A stretch of 64,000 nucleotides of DNA from Leptotrichia sp. oral taxon 498 (GCF_002240055.1 NZ_CP016753.1:1364001-1428000), one strand, 5' to 3'; counted from the first letter of the stretch, positions 35,312 to 45,347 are shown. Numbers and translations are program-made. Notes: generated from the sequence alone by a model not told the origin.

Positions 35312-36403
35312 ATGAGTTCAAAATTATTATTGACACCAGGACCTACAAATATACCTGAAAGATATTTAGAAATTTTTGGAAAAGATATTATTCATCATAG
35401 AACGCCTGAGTTCAGAAAATATATGAAAGAAAATAACGAATATTTGAAAAAAATTTTTAAAACAAAAAATGATGTGGCAGTTATAACTTCGTCAGGAACT
35501 GGAGTTATGGAAGCAGCAGTTGTAAACTTTTTCTCAAAAGGAGACAAAGTTTTGGCAATTAATACTGGATATTTTGGAGATAGATTTAGAAAAATTGGAG
35601 AAATTTATGGGCTTGATGTAATAAATTTACAATATGAGTTTGGAGAAAGCTATGAATTATCTGATGTAAAAAAAGTTATTTCAGAAAATCCAGATTTAAA
35701 AGGAATTCTGATGACTCACAGCGAAACTTCAGTTGGAATTTTAAACGATGTAAAAGCAGTTGGAGATTTAACTAAAAATACTGATATTATTTTGGCAGTT
35801 GACACAATTAGTGGACTTGTGGTAAATGACTTTGATTTTGATGGTTGGGGAGTTGATGTTGCAATAGCGGGAAGCCAAAAAGCCTTTTTAATACCACCAG
35901 GATTGGCGTTTGTTGCAATTAGTGACAAAGCTGAAAAAGCGATGGAAAAATCTGATTTACCAAAATATTATTTTGATTTGAAACAATATAAAAAATATTT
36001 TGACGATAACAACGAAACTCCATATACTCCAGCAATTGCTTTAGTTTTGGCACTTAATGCGTCACTAAAAGATTTGGTAAATAAAGGAATTGAAAATATT
36101 ATTTCTGAAAAACGAAATTTGAGAAAATATATTGAAGAAAAAGCACAAAAATTAGGATTTAAATTACTTGTAAAAACTGAAGAAAATAGAACAAATACGC
36201 TTATTTCAATTTACAGGGAAGGTATTGTCATAAAATCAATAATTTCAGCTCTAGAAGAAAAAGGATACACAGTTACAGGTGGAAAAGGAAAATATGCACA
36301 AAGCCTTATGAGAATTGGAATTTTGGGAGAAATTTCAAAAGAACAAATTGATGACTTTTTTGTAATTTTTGAAGAAGAAGTGAAAAAACAGCTGGGAAAA
36401 TAG
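35312..36403 (+). CDS. Class V aminotransferase (alanine-glyoxylate/serine-pyruvate type)
   Basis: The 363-residue PLP enzyme begins LLTPGPTNIPERYL, the hallmark of the alanine-glyoxylate/serine-pyruvate group. It continues with HHRTPEF, the SSGTGVMEAAV cofactor loop, VDTISGL, and the PLP lysine in GSQKAFLIPPG near residue 192. The late Arg in SLMRIGILG would bind the substrate carboxylate. The physiological substrate pair is uncertain; a role in serine or glycine metabolism is plausible. It lies 27 bases after kdsA with an AGGAGG site, and 24 bases before lgt. Confidence 0.88.
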   Translation: MSSKLLLTPGPTNIPERYLEIFGKDIIHHRTPEFRKYMKENNEYLKKIFKTKNDVAVITSSGTGVMEAAVVNFFSKGDKVLAINTGYFGDRFRKIGEIYGLDVINLQYEFGESYELSDVKKVISENPDLKGILMTHSETSVGILNDVKAVGDLTKNTDIILAVDTISGLVVNDFDFDGWGVDVAIAGSQKAFLIPPGLAFVAISDKAEKAMEKSDLPKYYFDLKQYKKYFDDNNETPYTPAIALVLALNASLKDLVNKGIENIISEKRNLRKYIEEKAQKLGFKLLVKTEENRTNTLISIYREGIVIKSIISALEEKGYTVTGGKGKYAQSLMRIGILGEISKEQIDDFFVIFEEEVKKQLGK

Positions 36404-36427
36404 GAAGAAAGAAGATAGGAGAGATGA

Positions 36428-37438
36428 ATGAAGCCGTATTTATTTAAAATCGGAGAGTTTGAACTTAGAATATATAGTCTTATGTATATTTTAGCTTTTT
36501 TATGTGGGATATTTATTGGACTTTCTGATGATGTGGCAGAAAAACGGGGAATTACTGACAGAAAAATCATCGAGGATTTTGCATTTTCAACAATACTTGC
36601 AGGGCTTATTGGCGCAAGAATTTATTATGTAATCTTTAGATTTTCAGATTATGTGGGAAATCCGCTGTCTATATTTTATGTCTGGCAAGGTGGACTTGCA
36701 ATTCACGGTGGAATAATAGGTGGTTTTATAGGAGCTTATCTGTTTGCCAAAAAAAGAAAAATTAATTTGTGGGTTTTAACGGATATGGCAGTTGGAGCGT
36801 TACTATTTGGTCAATTTTTAGGTCGTTTTGGAAACTTGGCGAATGGAGAAATCCATGGAGTGCCTACATTTACACCACTTAGCGTTATTTTTTCTGGAAG
36901 ATTTAACGAATGGTGGGCACAGTATCAGGCGATGGGTGCTGATATGCAAGCAAAATTTAAAGAAGTTGTACCTTGGGGAATAACATTTCCGCTAGATACA
37001 CCTGCAGGTTCAGAATTTCCAAATTTGCCGTTGCATCCAGCGATGTTATACGAAGGATTTTTAAATTTAATAGGATTTATAATTTTATGGTTTTATTTTA
37101 GAAAAAAAGAAAAAAATCCTGGAGTGCTGACAATGATTTACTTAATAATGTATGCATTTATTAGAATGTTTGTAAGTACATTTAGAGCTGAAGATTTGAG
37201 ATTTCCAGGAACTTCGATAAGAATGCCTTATTTAATAAGCATTGTTATGATTATCGGTGCAATAATTGGAATAATATATTTTAGTAAACCTGAAAGAAAA
37301 TTCGTTCCAATTGAAGAAATAAAGACAAACTCAAGTTCAAATGAAAATGAAGAAACAAAAAAAGTTGATTTGAATAGCGAACAAATTTCTGAAAATGATG
37401 CAACAAAAGATTCTGATGAAAAAGAGATTAAAATATAA
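36428..37438 (+). CDS. lgt: Prolipoprotein diacylglyceryl transferase
   Basis: The 336-residue integral membrane enzyme lipidates the lipobox cysteine of prolipoproteins. It has about seven membrane helices. The family motifs are GGLAIHGGIIGG near residue 95 and GRFGNLANGEIHG near residue 137, which holds the key Arg and Asn. Residues after about 290 are a hydrophilic Glu/Ser/Lys-rich cytosolic tail of about 45 residues, longer than usual. The likely client in this window is the 2581 lipoprotein. A terminator follows. Confidence 0.95.
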   Translation: MKPYLFKIGEFELRIYSLMYILAFLCGIFIGLSDDVAEKRGITDRKIIEDFAFSTILAGLIGARIYYVIFRFSDYVGNPLSIFYVWQGGLAIHGGIIGGFIGAYLFAKKRKINLWVLTDMAVGALLFGQFLGRFGNLANGEIHGVPTFTPLSVIFSGRFNEWWAQYQAMGADMQAKFKEVVPWGITFPLDTPAGSEFPNLPLHPAMLYEGFLNLIGFIILWFYFRKKEKNPGVLTMIYLIMYAFIRMFVSTFRAEDLRFPGTSIRMPYLISIVMIIGAIIGIIYFSKPERKFVPIEEIKTNSSSNENEETKKVDLNSEQISENDATKDSDEKEIKI

Positions 37439-37444
37439 AAAATA

Positions 37445-37490
37445 AAAACTATTTTAGAGTCATAAAAATTTAGCTTTAAAATAGTTTTTT
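37445..37490 (+). terminator. lgt terminator
   Basis: AAAACTATTTTA pairs with TAAAATAGTTTT, ending in a T run. A long loop separates the arms. Confidence 0.75.
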
Positions 37491-37526
37491 TATTTATCAT
37501 TATTTTTTTATTTAAATAGAATTTAT

Positions 37527-37560
37527 AAAAAAACTATCAAGGGGTCGAGATAGTTTTTTA
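37527..37560. terminator. Second, bidirectional terminator
   Basis: AAAAAACTATC and GATAGTTTTTT form a perfect 11-bp stem with loop AAGGGGTCGA, with A and T runs on the two sides. It would stop transcription of both lgt and the minus-strand OrfA. It could also mark an insertion-element end. Confidence 0.7.
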
Positions 37561-37573
37561 GGAATTTTATTTA

Positions 37574-38143
37574 TTATTTATTATTTTTTTTATTACCTTT
37601 TTTTCCACTTTTTCCACGATTATCAACTAAGGCTTTAATGCCATCTTTTTCATATTTTTTTACCCAAGAGTAAATCTGCTGGTATGAAATACCAAATTTT
37701 TTTATGGTTTCATTGTAGTTGTGGTAGTTGGCAATGCAATACTCCACAATACTGACTTTTTTTTCTAAATCAATTCTTATATGTTTTTTATGACGAATAA
37801 TATTTCCGTCTAAATCTCTATTTTTTCTATAATCCCGAATCCAATAATTTAATACGCTAACTGAAGAAATGTTGTAATTTTTGCAAACTTCAAATAGAGA
37901 GCTTTGACCATTTAAATATTCCAAAACAGCTTTTTCACGGATTTCTTTTGAATAATGTCTATTTTTTTCTGATGTAGAAATGCTTTTTTCCCCTAATTCA
38001 ATATATTTTTTTTTCCAAGTTGTCAGGGCTGATTTTGAAATACCATATTCTTTGGTGATATTTCTAATGCTCTCATTTTCTTCTAACATTTTTTTTACAA
38101 GTTTGATTTTCAGTTCGTTGGATATTTTTGATTTTCTTCCCAT
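37574..38143 (-). CDS. IS3/IS150-type transposase OrfA, orphan
   Basis: The start ATG at 38143 is preferred (MGRKSKISNELK) because GAAAGGAAC precedes it; an upstream in-frame ATG adds 14 residues without a site. The 189-residue product has up to three helix-turn-helix units: NITKEYGISKSALTTWKKKY, then FEVCKNYNISSVSVLNYW, then TIKKFGISYQQIYSWVKKYE. This is the layout of IS3-family OrfA proteins. No OrfB with the DDE integrase core is present, and I see no clear inverted-repeat ends. The element is therefore incomplete, or the protein is domesticated. A Lys/Gly-rich tail closes it. Confidence 0.72.
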   Translation of the reverse strand: MGRKSKISNELKIKLVKKMLEENESIRNITKEYGISKSALTTWKKKYIELGEKSISTSEKNRHYSKEIREKAVLEYLNGQSSLFEVCKNYNISSVSVLNYWIRDYRKNRDLDGNIIRHKKHIRIDLEKKVSIVEYCIANYHNYNETIKKFGISYQQIYSWVKKYEKDGIKALVDNRGKSGKKGNKKNNK

Positions 38144-38235
38144 TAAATAGTTCCTTTCAATTAATTTTTTGAAAAAAACAACCACTTCACTGAAAGAGTA
38201 GTCAATTTTTTAGTATAATTTACAAATAAATATAT

Positions 38236-38913
38236 TTATATTAGATAAAATACAGAAATAAAATGGGCGATACTTCCCAGCATTACAAAAATATGCCAAA
38301 TCATATGGTTAAATTTACATATTTTCCATTGATAAAAAATAGTGCCTAATGAATATAAAAGACCACCTATTACAAGGCAAATTAATGATACTTTATTTAT
38401 ATTTGTTATTAAACTTCCCCAAGCTATTACAATCATCCATCCCATAAAAAGATATATTAGAGTGGAAAATACCTTAAATTTCCCAGTAAAAAATACTTTA
38501 AATAAAATTCCTAAAAAACAAGTTGTCCATTGTAAAGCTAAAATAATTTTATTCGTAGGAGAATCTACAACAAGATATAGGAAAGGTGTATACGTTGCTG
38601 CAATTAAAATGTAAATTGCAGAATGATCCAATATTTCAAAAATTTTTTTTGCAATACCTGGATGTAAACCGTGATATATGGACGACATTGTATAAAGAAC
38701 AGTCAATCCAAATCCAAATACCATAAATGAAACAATAGTCCCTGCATCCCTTGTCAGACTAGCTCTTATTGTAAGAACAAAAAGTGCGATAATCGAAAGT
38801 CCTGACCCAACAGTGTGACTTACAAAATTACCTATTTCTTCTCCATGTGTAAATGTTTCGGCGTCTTTAATATTTATTTTTGAAACTTGATTTTTATTAA
38901 CCGTTTTTTTCAT
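38236..38913 (-). CDS. Hemolysin III / PAQR-family membrane protein
   Basis: The ATG at 38913 follows GAGAGGA and gives 225 residues; a longer frame adds 19 hydrophobic residues with no site. Seven membrane helices and the family landmarks are present: HGEEIGNFVSH near the start, SSIYHGL (metal-binding His after Ser), and the two His in the last helices (FNHMIWHIFVMLGSIAHF). These proteins are related to adiponectin receptors and probably act as Zn-dependent lipid hydrolases. The hemolysin name is historical. It lies alone, convergent to no gene. Confidence 0.88.
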   Translation of the reverse strand: MKKTVNKNQVSKINIKDAETFTHGEEIGNFVSHTVGSGLSIIALFVLTIRASLTRDAGTIVSFMVFGFGLTVLYTMSSIYHGLHPGIAKKIFEILDHSAIYILIAATYTPFLYLVVDSPTNKIILALQWTTCFLGILFKVFFTGKFKVFSTLIYLFMGWMIVIAWGSLITNINKVSLICLVIGGLLYSLGTIFYQWKICKFNHMIWHIFVMLGSIAHFISVFYLI

Positions 38914-39105
38914 AAATTTTCCTCTCAAAATAAATATAATATTTATATATATTATATGTAATAATATCATAAAAGATTTTATTAAATATTTTTTTTCCCT
39001 TATAAAATAATTACATTTAAAATTTTATTAATCGATGTAAAAGTATTCAAAACTTTATTTGTAAGAAATTCAAAAAAGTATTAGACTTGAAGTGTATTTA
39101 TAGTG

Positions 39106-39111
39106 TATAAT
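39106..39111 (+). promoter_or_regulatory. -10 box upstream of the DXS-like gene
   Basis: TATAAT at 39106-39111 with GTG just before it. The best -35 candidate, TTAGAC (39081-39086), is 19 bases away, so the -35 is weak. Confidence 0.45.
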
Positions 39112-39148
39112 ACTTGCAGTAAATTTAAAATATGAAAGGAATTTAAAA

Positions 39149-40924
39149 ATGATATTAGACAAAATTAATAGTCCAAAAGATTTAAAAAATTTAAAAAGAG
39201 AAGAATTGGTTGAATTAGCGGCTGACATAAGAAAAGCGTTATTAAATAGATTGACAAATTATCCTAAAGGAGGGCATGTGGGACCTAATTTTGGTGTGGT
39301 TGAAATGACGATTGCTTTGCATTATGTGTTTAATTCGCCAATTGATAAAATTGTGTTTGATGTGTCGCATCAGGCTTATCCGCATAAAATTTTAACAGGG
39401 AGAAAAGATGGATTTCTTTATAAGGATAAATTTAAAACTGTTAATGGGTATACTGACCAAGATGAAAGTGAACATGATTTCTTTAGGGTTGGACATACTT
39501 CAACATCTGTTAGTTTGGCGACAGGACTTGCAAAAGCTAGAGATTTAAGAGGTGCTAAAGAAAATATAATTGCATTGATTGGAGATGGTTCGTTAAGTGG
39601 AGGACTTGCTTATGAAGGATTGAGTAATGCTGCTGAACAAGGTGGAAATCTGCTAATTATTGCGAATGATAATGATCAGTCAATTGCGGAAAATCATGGT
39701 GGATTGTATAAAAATTTAAGGGAATTGAGAGAAAGTAATGGTGAGGCACCAAACAATTTCTTTAAATCGCTTGGTTTGGATTATAAATATGTGGCTGATG
39801 GACATGACATTAATAAATTAATTGAAGTGTTTAAAGAAGTGAAAGACATTGATCATCCAATAGTTTTACATATTCATACAATAAAAGGAAAAGGGTTGCC
39901 ATATGCTGAAAAAGATAGAGAACCTTGGCATTATAATGCAAACTTTGATCCAAAAACAGGTGAACCAAAAACTAAACCTGAACCAAAAGAGGAATTTGGA
40001 ACAATAACATTTGATTTCTTGACAGATAAAATGGAAAAAGATCCGACAGTTACATTTATTAACGCTGGTGTTCCGATGGGATTTGGATTTACAAAAGACA
40101 GAAGAGAAAAATTGGATAAATTGAGAAAACAATATGTTGATGTTGGAATTGCTGAAGAACATGCGACAACTTTTTCATCAGGAATGGCAACAAATGGTGC
40201 AAAACCAGTATTTGGGGTAATTAGTACTTTTGTTCAAAGAACTTACGATCAAATATCTCATGATATTGCAATAAATAAAGCACCAACAGTTACTTTAGTA
40301 TTTGGCGGAACATTAAAAGGTATGAATGATGTAACACATTTAGGGTATTTTGACATACCGATGATTTCAAATATACCGAATATCGTGTATTTGGCACCAA
40401 CTACGAAGGAAGAATATTTGGCAATGCTTGACTGGGCGATTGATCAAAATGAAAATCCAGTATTTATAAAAGTGCCTGGTGGAGCAGTTCAACATTCTGA
40501 AACTGATGTGGATAAAGATTATTCTAACTTGAATAGCTACAAAATTGTGGAAAAAGGAAATGATGTGGCGATTATTGGATTGGGAGAATTTTTTTCGTTA
40601 GGTAAAGAAGTGAAGGAACTGCTAAAAGAAAAAGCTGGAATTGATGCGACATTGATAAATCCTAGATTTATAAGTGGTGTTGATGAAAATTTGTTGAATG
40701 AATTAAAAGAAAATCACAAATTGGTGGTTACATTGGAAAGCGGACAAAAAGAAGGAGGATTTGGAACGAAAATTTCTAGTTTCTACGGAACTTCTGACAT
40801 GAAAGTGCTTAATGTAGGTGCTAAAAAAGAATTTACTGATGAAGTTCCTTATGATGTATTTTTTGAGGAAAATAGACTTACGAAAGAACAAATTGTTGAG
40901 GATATTTTGAAAGTATTAAAATAA
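39149..40924 (+). CDS. DXS-like thiamine-diphosphate enzyme with altered acceptor motifs
   Basis: The 591-residue protein is homologous to 1-deoxy-xylulose-5-phosphate synthase across its length: FDVSHQAYPHKILTGR near 70, GHTSTSVSLATGLAKAR, the ThDP motif GDGSLSGGLAYEGLSNA, the glutamate region VDVGIAEEHATTFSSGMA, and FVQRTYDQISHD. Two acceptor-binding arginine motifs of ordinary DXS are missing. DRAG before the ..D.TH segment reads VFGGTLKGMNDVTH, and YPRG reads KVPGG. It is also about 30 residues shorter than usual. It may therefore use another acceptor aldehyde or a different transketolase reaction. It has its own promoter and terminator. Confidence 0.8.
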   Translation: MILDKINSPKDLKNLKREELVELAADIRKALLNRLTNYPKGGHVGPNFGVVEMTIALHYVFNSPIDKIVFDVSHQAYPHKILTGRKDGFLYKDKFKTVNGYTDQDESEHDFFRVGHTSTSVSLATGLAKARDLRGAKENIIALIGDGSLSGGLAYEGLSNAAEQGGNLLIIANDNDQSIAENHGGLYKNLRELRESNGEAPNNFFKSLGLDYKYVADGHDINKLIEVFKEVKDIDHPIVLHIHTIKGKGLPYAEKDREPWHYNANFDPKTGEPKTKPEPKEEFGTITFDFLTDKMEKDPTVTFINAGVPMGFGFTKDRREKLDKLRKQYVDVGIAEEHATTFSSGMATNGAKPVFGVISTFVQRTYDQISHDIAINKAPTVTLVFGGTLKGMNDVTHLGYFDIPMISNIPNIVYLAPTTKEEYLAMLDWAIDQNENPVFIKVPGGAVQHSETDVDKDYSNLNSYKIVEKGNDVAIIGLGEFFSLGKEVKELLKEKAGIDATLINPRFISGVDENLLNELKENHKLVVTLESGQKEGGFGTKISSFYGTSDMKVLNVGAKKEFTDEVPYDVFFEENRLTKEQIVEDILKVLK

Positions 40925-40930
40925 AAAATA

Positions 40931-40966
40931 AAAAAGAGAATAATTTTTCTATTCTCTTTTTTTATG
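40931..40966. terminator. Bidirectional terminator between the convergent genes
   Basis: AGAGAATA and TATTCTCT form an 8-bp stem flanked by A and T runs, serving both the DXS-like gene and typA. Confidence 0.8.
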
Positions 40967-40993
40967 TAAATTTTTTATAGATTTAAAATATTT

Positions 40994-42814
40994 TTACACT
41001 CTGCTCGTTGTCCCATTTTCAATTTTTTTTCTGTCGTTAGCTTTTAAATATTTTTTTCTAAGTCTTATTGAATTAGGTGTAATTTCTACAAGTTCGTCAG
41101 TTTCAATGTATTCAAGTGCTAATTCTAGGGTAAATTCTTTTGGCGGCGCTAATTTTACAGCATCATCACTCCCTGCAGCCCTCATATTTGTAAGTTTTTT
41201 ACCTTTGCAGACATTTACGACCAAGTCATTTTCCCTTGAGTGCTCTCCAACTATCATTCCTTCGTATACTTCCACACCAGGACCGATAAATAGCGTACCT
41301 CTTGCTTGAAGATTATTTAGCGCATAACCTAAACTTGTTCCAGGTTCCATCGCTATTAAAACTCCCCGATGTCTATTTGTAACTTCCCCTTTGAAAGGTT
41401 CGTAGTCAAAGAATGAATGGTTTAAGATTCCAGTTCCTCTTGTTTCAGTCAAAAATTCGTTTGTGAATCCGATAAGTCCTCTTGACGGTACTTTGAATTC
41501 AAGTCTTGTATAACCGTCAGTTCCTTGATTCATATTTACCATTTCCCCTTTACGAAGGCCGAGTTTTTCAATAACGACTCCGACAAATTCATCAGCAACA
41601 TCAATTATAGCAAGTTCAATTGGCTCCATTTTTTTCCCGTTTTCTTCTTTGTAAATAACTTCTGGTTTTGACACGGCTACCTCATAACCTTCTCTTCTCA
41701 TATTTTCCAATAAAATAGATAACTGCAATTCACCTCTACCTTTTACAATAAATGCATCGGGAGAGTCAGTCATTTCAAGTCGCATACTTACATTGTGATT
41801 AACTTCTTTTTGAAGTCTCTCCAAAATATTTCTCGAAGTTACAAATTTTCCATCTTGTCCAGCAAAAGGTGAATCGTTTACTAAAAAGGTCATCGCAAGT
41901 GTTGGCTCATCAATGTCAATTAATGGAAGTGGTTTAGGATTTTCTCTATCTGCAACAGTTTCTCCTATATCAATTTTATCAATTCCCGCAATTGTAACAA
42001 TATCCCCGGCTAGTGCTTCTTCCATCTCAATTTTTTTAAGTCCGTCATATCCGTAAATTTTAGAGATTTTTCCGTTTACTAAATCTCCGTTTCTTTTGAT
42101 AAGAGTAACTTCTTCATTTTTAGAAATTTTTCCGTTATAAATTCTTCCAGTTCCTAGTTTTCCAACATATTCATCGTATTCCGTATTAGTGATTAACATT
42201 TGAAGCGGTTCAGAAGCATCTCCTTCAGGATCTTCAACGTGCTGCATAATCATGTCGTAAAGTGGTTTCATATCTTTATTTTCATCTTCTAACTCAATTT
42301 TAGCATACCCATTTTTGGCTGAAGCGTAAACAACAGGAAAATCTAGCTGAATATCGTTTGCTCCAAGTTCAACAAATAAATCAAATACCGAATCTACGAC
42401 AGCGTCAGGCTCAGAATTTGGTCTGTCAATTTTATTTACGACTACAATTGGTCTTAATCCATGTTCTAGTGCTTGTTTTAACACATATTTAGTCTGCGGC
42501 ATAACTCCTTCAAAAGCGTCAACCAAAAGCAAAACAGAATCAACCATTTTTAATATTCTCTGTACTTCTCCACCAAAATCCGCATGTCCTGGTGTATCGA
42601 CGATATTTATTTTATATCCTTGATAATGAAATGAAGCGTTTTTAGAAAAAATTGTAATTCCTCTTTCTTTTTCCAAATCATCACTATCCATCACTCTTTC
42701 ATCAACTTTTTCGTGTTTTCCAAATGTTCCAGCCTGTTTTAAAAGTGCATCCACAAGCGTAGTTTTCCCATGGTCGACATGGGCAATAATTGCAATATTT
42801 TTAATTTTACTCAT
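40994..42814 (-). CDS. typA: Ribosome-associated GTPase TypA/BipA
   Basis: The 606-residue translational GTPase has G1 AHVDHGKTT at about 11-19, ERGITI in switch I, G3 DTPGHADFGGEV, and G4 NKIDRP. An elongation-factor-like domain 2 and the BipA-specific C-terminal region (MEPGTSLGYALNNLQ, EGMIVGEHSRENDL) complete it. BipA acts on ribosomes during stress and low temperature. The start MSKIKNIAI is certain from family alignment. A GAAGGAG lies about 15 bases upstream, a longer spacing than usual. Confidence 0.97.
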   Translation of the reverse strand: MSKIKNIAIIAHVDHGKTTLVDALLKQAGTFGKHEKVDERVMDSDDLEKERGITIFSKNASFHYQGYKINIVDTPGHADFGGEVQRILKMVDSVLLLVDAFEGVMPQTKYVLKQALEHGLRPIVVVNKIDRPNSEPDAVVDSVFDLFVELGANDIQLDFPVVYASAKNGYAKIELEDENKDMKPLYDMIMQHVEDPEGDASEPLQMLITNTEYDEYVGKLGTGRIYNGKISKNEEVTLIKRNGDLVNGKISKIYGYDGLKKIEMEEALAGDIVTIAGIDKIDIGETVADRENPKPLPLIDIDEPTLAMTFLVNDSPFAGQDGKFVTSRNILERLQKEVNHNVSMRLEMTDSPDAFIVKGRGELQLSILLENMRREGYEVAVSKPEVIYKEENGKKMEPIELAIIDVADEFVGVVIEKLGLRKGEMVNMNQGTDGYTRLEFKVPSRGLIGFTNEFLTETRGTGILNHSFFDYEPFKGEVTNRHRGVLIAMEPGTSLGYALNNLQARGTLFIGPGVEVYEGMIVGEHSRENDLVVNVCKGKKLTNMRAAGSDDAVKLAPPKEFTLELALEYIETDELVEITPNSIRLRKKYLKANDRKKIENGTTSRV

Positions 42815-42867
42815 TCTTTTTTGTGTTTTTCTCCTTCTATCATTTAATTATATTCTAGTTCATAATT

Positions 42868-42876
42868 ATTATACCA
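42868..42876 (-). promoter_or_regulatory. Extended -10 promoter of typA
   Basis: On the minus strand TGGTATAAT fits the extended -10 pattern TGnTATAAT, about 55 bases before typA. The -35 region is poor, as is common with extended -10 boxes. Confidence 0.5.
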
Positions 42877-42913
42877 TATTATTAAACTTTTTTGTATTTT
42901 TATTGCCAAAAAA

Positions 42914-43987
42914 TCATTCTATGACAATCAATTCTTTTTGACTTTTATTCAAAACTTCACATCCATTTTTAGTTACAACGACATCATCTTCAATTCTGGC
43001 TCCACCAAAACCATCAAAATAAAGTCCAGGCTCAACGGTCACAATCATATTTTCTTCAAGTTCTAAGTGATGAGATTTAGATAAATACGGCAATTCATGA
43101 ATTTCAAGCCCAATTCCATGTCCCAATCCATGCCCAAAATATTCTCCTAAATTTTTGCTTTCAAAAAAATCTCTTACAGCTTTGTCAACTTCATCTGTAT
43201 ACATTCCAGCTTTAATTGTTTTAATTCCAAGAAGTTGTCCAGCTAAAACTGTGTTGTAAACTTCTCTATGTCTATTTGTAATATTTTGTCCATAATATAC
43301 AGTTCTTGTGATGTCGGAAACATAGCCGTCGTAATATGCTCCAAAATCCATTGTAATAAATTCATCCTTTTGAATTTTTTTGTCACTTGCAACTCCGTGT
43401 GGCATGGCAGATCTTAGTCCACTTGCGACAATTGTGTCAAATGATCTGTCAGAAGCTCCCAATTTTCTTTGAGTGTATTCCAAATGAGCCGCTATCTCTT
43501 TTTCGGAAACTCCTTCTTTAATTATGCCAAGCACTTCAGTAAAAGCAATATCGCTTATTTCAATAGCTTTTTTAATAATTTCAATCTCTTTTTCAGATTT
43601 TTTCATTCTTTGCAAAATCAATTCATTTCCTACAGGAGTAAGTTCTGAACTGAAATTTTCTTTTATTGTTTGATAAAGTGCAAATGAAACATTGTTGTCT
43701 TCAAATCCCACGTTTTTTAAGCCCAATTTTTTCATAAATTCTCCAGCTGATGCAACCAAAGTTCTGCTTTCTACAAATTCAAATCCCATTTTTGTAACTT
43801 GCTCAGTCGCTTGTTTTTTATATCTAAAATCTGAAAAAAAATATTTTTTTTCTTTTGTAACAAGAGCTGCTCCAGTTGTTCCAGTAAATCCTGTAAAATA
43901 TCTGAGATTGTACATATCTGTTAGAAAAAGTCCATCAATATTTAATTTTTTTAAAATATTTTCCAATTTTTGTGTTTTATTTTCCAT
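42914..43987 (-). CDS. M24-family Xaa-Pro aminopeptidase/dipeptidase
   Basis: The ATG at 43987 (MENKTQKLENILKKL) has an AGAAGG site and gives 357 residues; the upstream in-frame ATG adds 16 unlikely residues. An N-terminal creatinase-like domain (about 1-125) precedes the pita-bread metallopeptidase fold. The five metal ligands are visible: two Asp in MDFGAYYDGYVSDITR, His in GHGLGHGIGLEIHE, Glu in VTVEPGLY and Glu in GGARIEDD. It removes N-terminal residues or splits dipeptides next to proline. typA follows on the same strand. Confidence 0.92.
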   Translation of the reverse strand: MENKTQKLENILKKLNIDGLFLTDMYNLRYFTGFTGTTGAALVTKEKKYFFSDFRYKKQATEQVTKMGFEFVESRTLVASAGEFMKKLGLKNVGFEDNNVSFALYQTIKENFSSELTPVGNELILQRMKKSEKEIEIIKKAIEISDIAFTEVLGIIKEGVSEKEIAAHLEYTQRKLGASDRSFDTIVASGLRSAMPHGVASDKKIQKDEFITMDFGAYYDGYVSDITRTVYYGQNITNRHREVYNTVLAGQLLGIKTIKAGMYTDEVDKAVRDFFESKNLGEYFGHGLGHGIGLEIHELPYLSKSHHLELEENMIVTVEPGLYFDGFGGARIEDDVVVTKNGCEVLNKSQKELIVIE

Positions 43988-44144
43988 ATTTTTTAACCTT
44001 CTTTCATTAATTTTTTTATTATATAATTTTAGCACAAAAAAATGAAAAAAAGCAATAAATTTTTGTGAAATTCGTGATATGTTGTTGACTTTAACCTATA
44101 AATATGATAAATTTTACTTATCAAAAAATTATAAGGAGATAAAA

Positions 44145-45347
44145 ATGGCAAAAGAAAAAGTAGTATTAGCCTATTCAGGCGGATTAGATACATCGATTAT
44201 TATACCTTGGTTAAAAAATAACTATGATTTAGAAGTAATCGCTTGTTGCGTAGATGTGGGACAAAACGAAAATATGAGTTCTGTAAAGCAAAAAGCAATT
44301 GAATCAGGAGCTTCTAAAGTTTATGTGGAAGATAAAAAAGCAGAATTTGTAAAAGATTACGCATTTCGTGCACTAAGAGCAGGAGCAGTCTACGAAAATA
44401 AATATTTACTTGGAACGTCATTTGCAAGACCACTAATCTCGAAGGTACTTGTGGAAGTTGCACACAAGGAAGGAGCAAAATACATTTGTCATGGATGTAC
44501 AGGAAAAGGAAATGATCAGGTAAGATTTGAAACAGGTGTATTTTCATTAGATCCAACAATTCAAATTATAGCTCCATGGAGAATTTGGGACATCTCATCA
44601 AGAGAAGATGCAATTGACTATGCTCAAAGATTTGACATAAAAATAAATGTTACAAAAGAAAAAATTTATTCAAGAGATCAAAATTTATGGCATATTTCAC
44701 ATGAAGGTGGAGATATTGAAGGTCTTGAAAATGAACACAAGGAAGATATTGTCTATGTGATGACAACACCGCCTGAAAAAGCACCAGATAAACCAACTTA
44801 TGTAGAAATAACTTTTGAGCAAGGTTGGCCAACTAAAGTTGACGGAGAAGATTTGGAACCAGTTGACTTGCTTAGAAAATTAAATAAAATTGCAGGAGAA
44901 AATGGAGTTGGGGTAATCGACATCGTTGAAAACAGACTTGTTGGAATGAAATCCCGTGGAATTTATGAAACTCCAGGTGGAACACTTCTTATGGAAGCGC
45001 TAAAGGATTTGGAAACATTGATTTTTGACAAGGATACATTTGAATTTAAAAAATTAGTTTCAAGAAAATATGCCGACTTAACTTATGCTGGACAATGGTT
45101 TACACCGCTTCGTGAAGGACTTGACGCTTTTGTTGACGAAACTTCAAGAAATGTAAATGGAACAATAAGATTAAAATTATATAAAGGAAGCGTAAAAATT
45201 GCTGGAAGGTTTACCGACTTTGCACTTTACGACGAAGGAATTTCATCGTTTGGAGCAAGTGAGCTATACAGCCATAAAGATGCAGAAGGATTTATAAAAT
45301 TATTCTCGCTTCCAAATAGAATAAGAGCTTATAAAAAACATAAATAG
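44145..45347 (+). CDS. argG: Argininosuccinate synthase
   Basis: The ATG at 44145 ([17 protein letters not shown]) follows AAGGAG; the frame extends upstream through the promoter region but has no site there. The 400-residue enzyme ligates citrulline and aspartate with ATP. The PP-loop AYSGGLDTS is at about 9-17. [27 protein letters not shown] and [12 protein letters not shown] are intact. The gene argH is not next to it, unlike in many genomes. A promoter (TTGACT 44085-44090, TAAATT 44108-44113, 17-base spacer) lies just upstream. Confidence 0.97.
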   Translation: MAKEKVVLAYSGGLDTSIIIPWLKNNYDLEVIACCVDVGQNENMSSVKQKAIESGASKVYVEDKKAEFVKDYAFRALRAGAVYENKYLLGTSFARPLISKVLVEVAHKEGAKYICHGCTGKGNDQVRFETGVFSLDPTIQIIAPWRIWDISSREDAIDYAQRFDIKINVTKEKIYSRDQNLWHISHEGGDIEGLENEHKEDIVYVMTTPPEKAPDKPTYVEITFEQGWPTKVDGEDLEPVDLLRKLNKIAGENGVGVIDIVENRLVGMKSRGIYETPGGTLLMEALKDLETLIFDKDTFEFKKLVSRKYADLTYAGQWFTPLREGLDAFVDETSRNVNGTIRLKLYKGSVKIAGRFTDFALYDEGISSFGASELYSHKDAEGFIKLFSLPNRIRAYKKHK

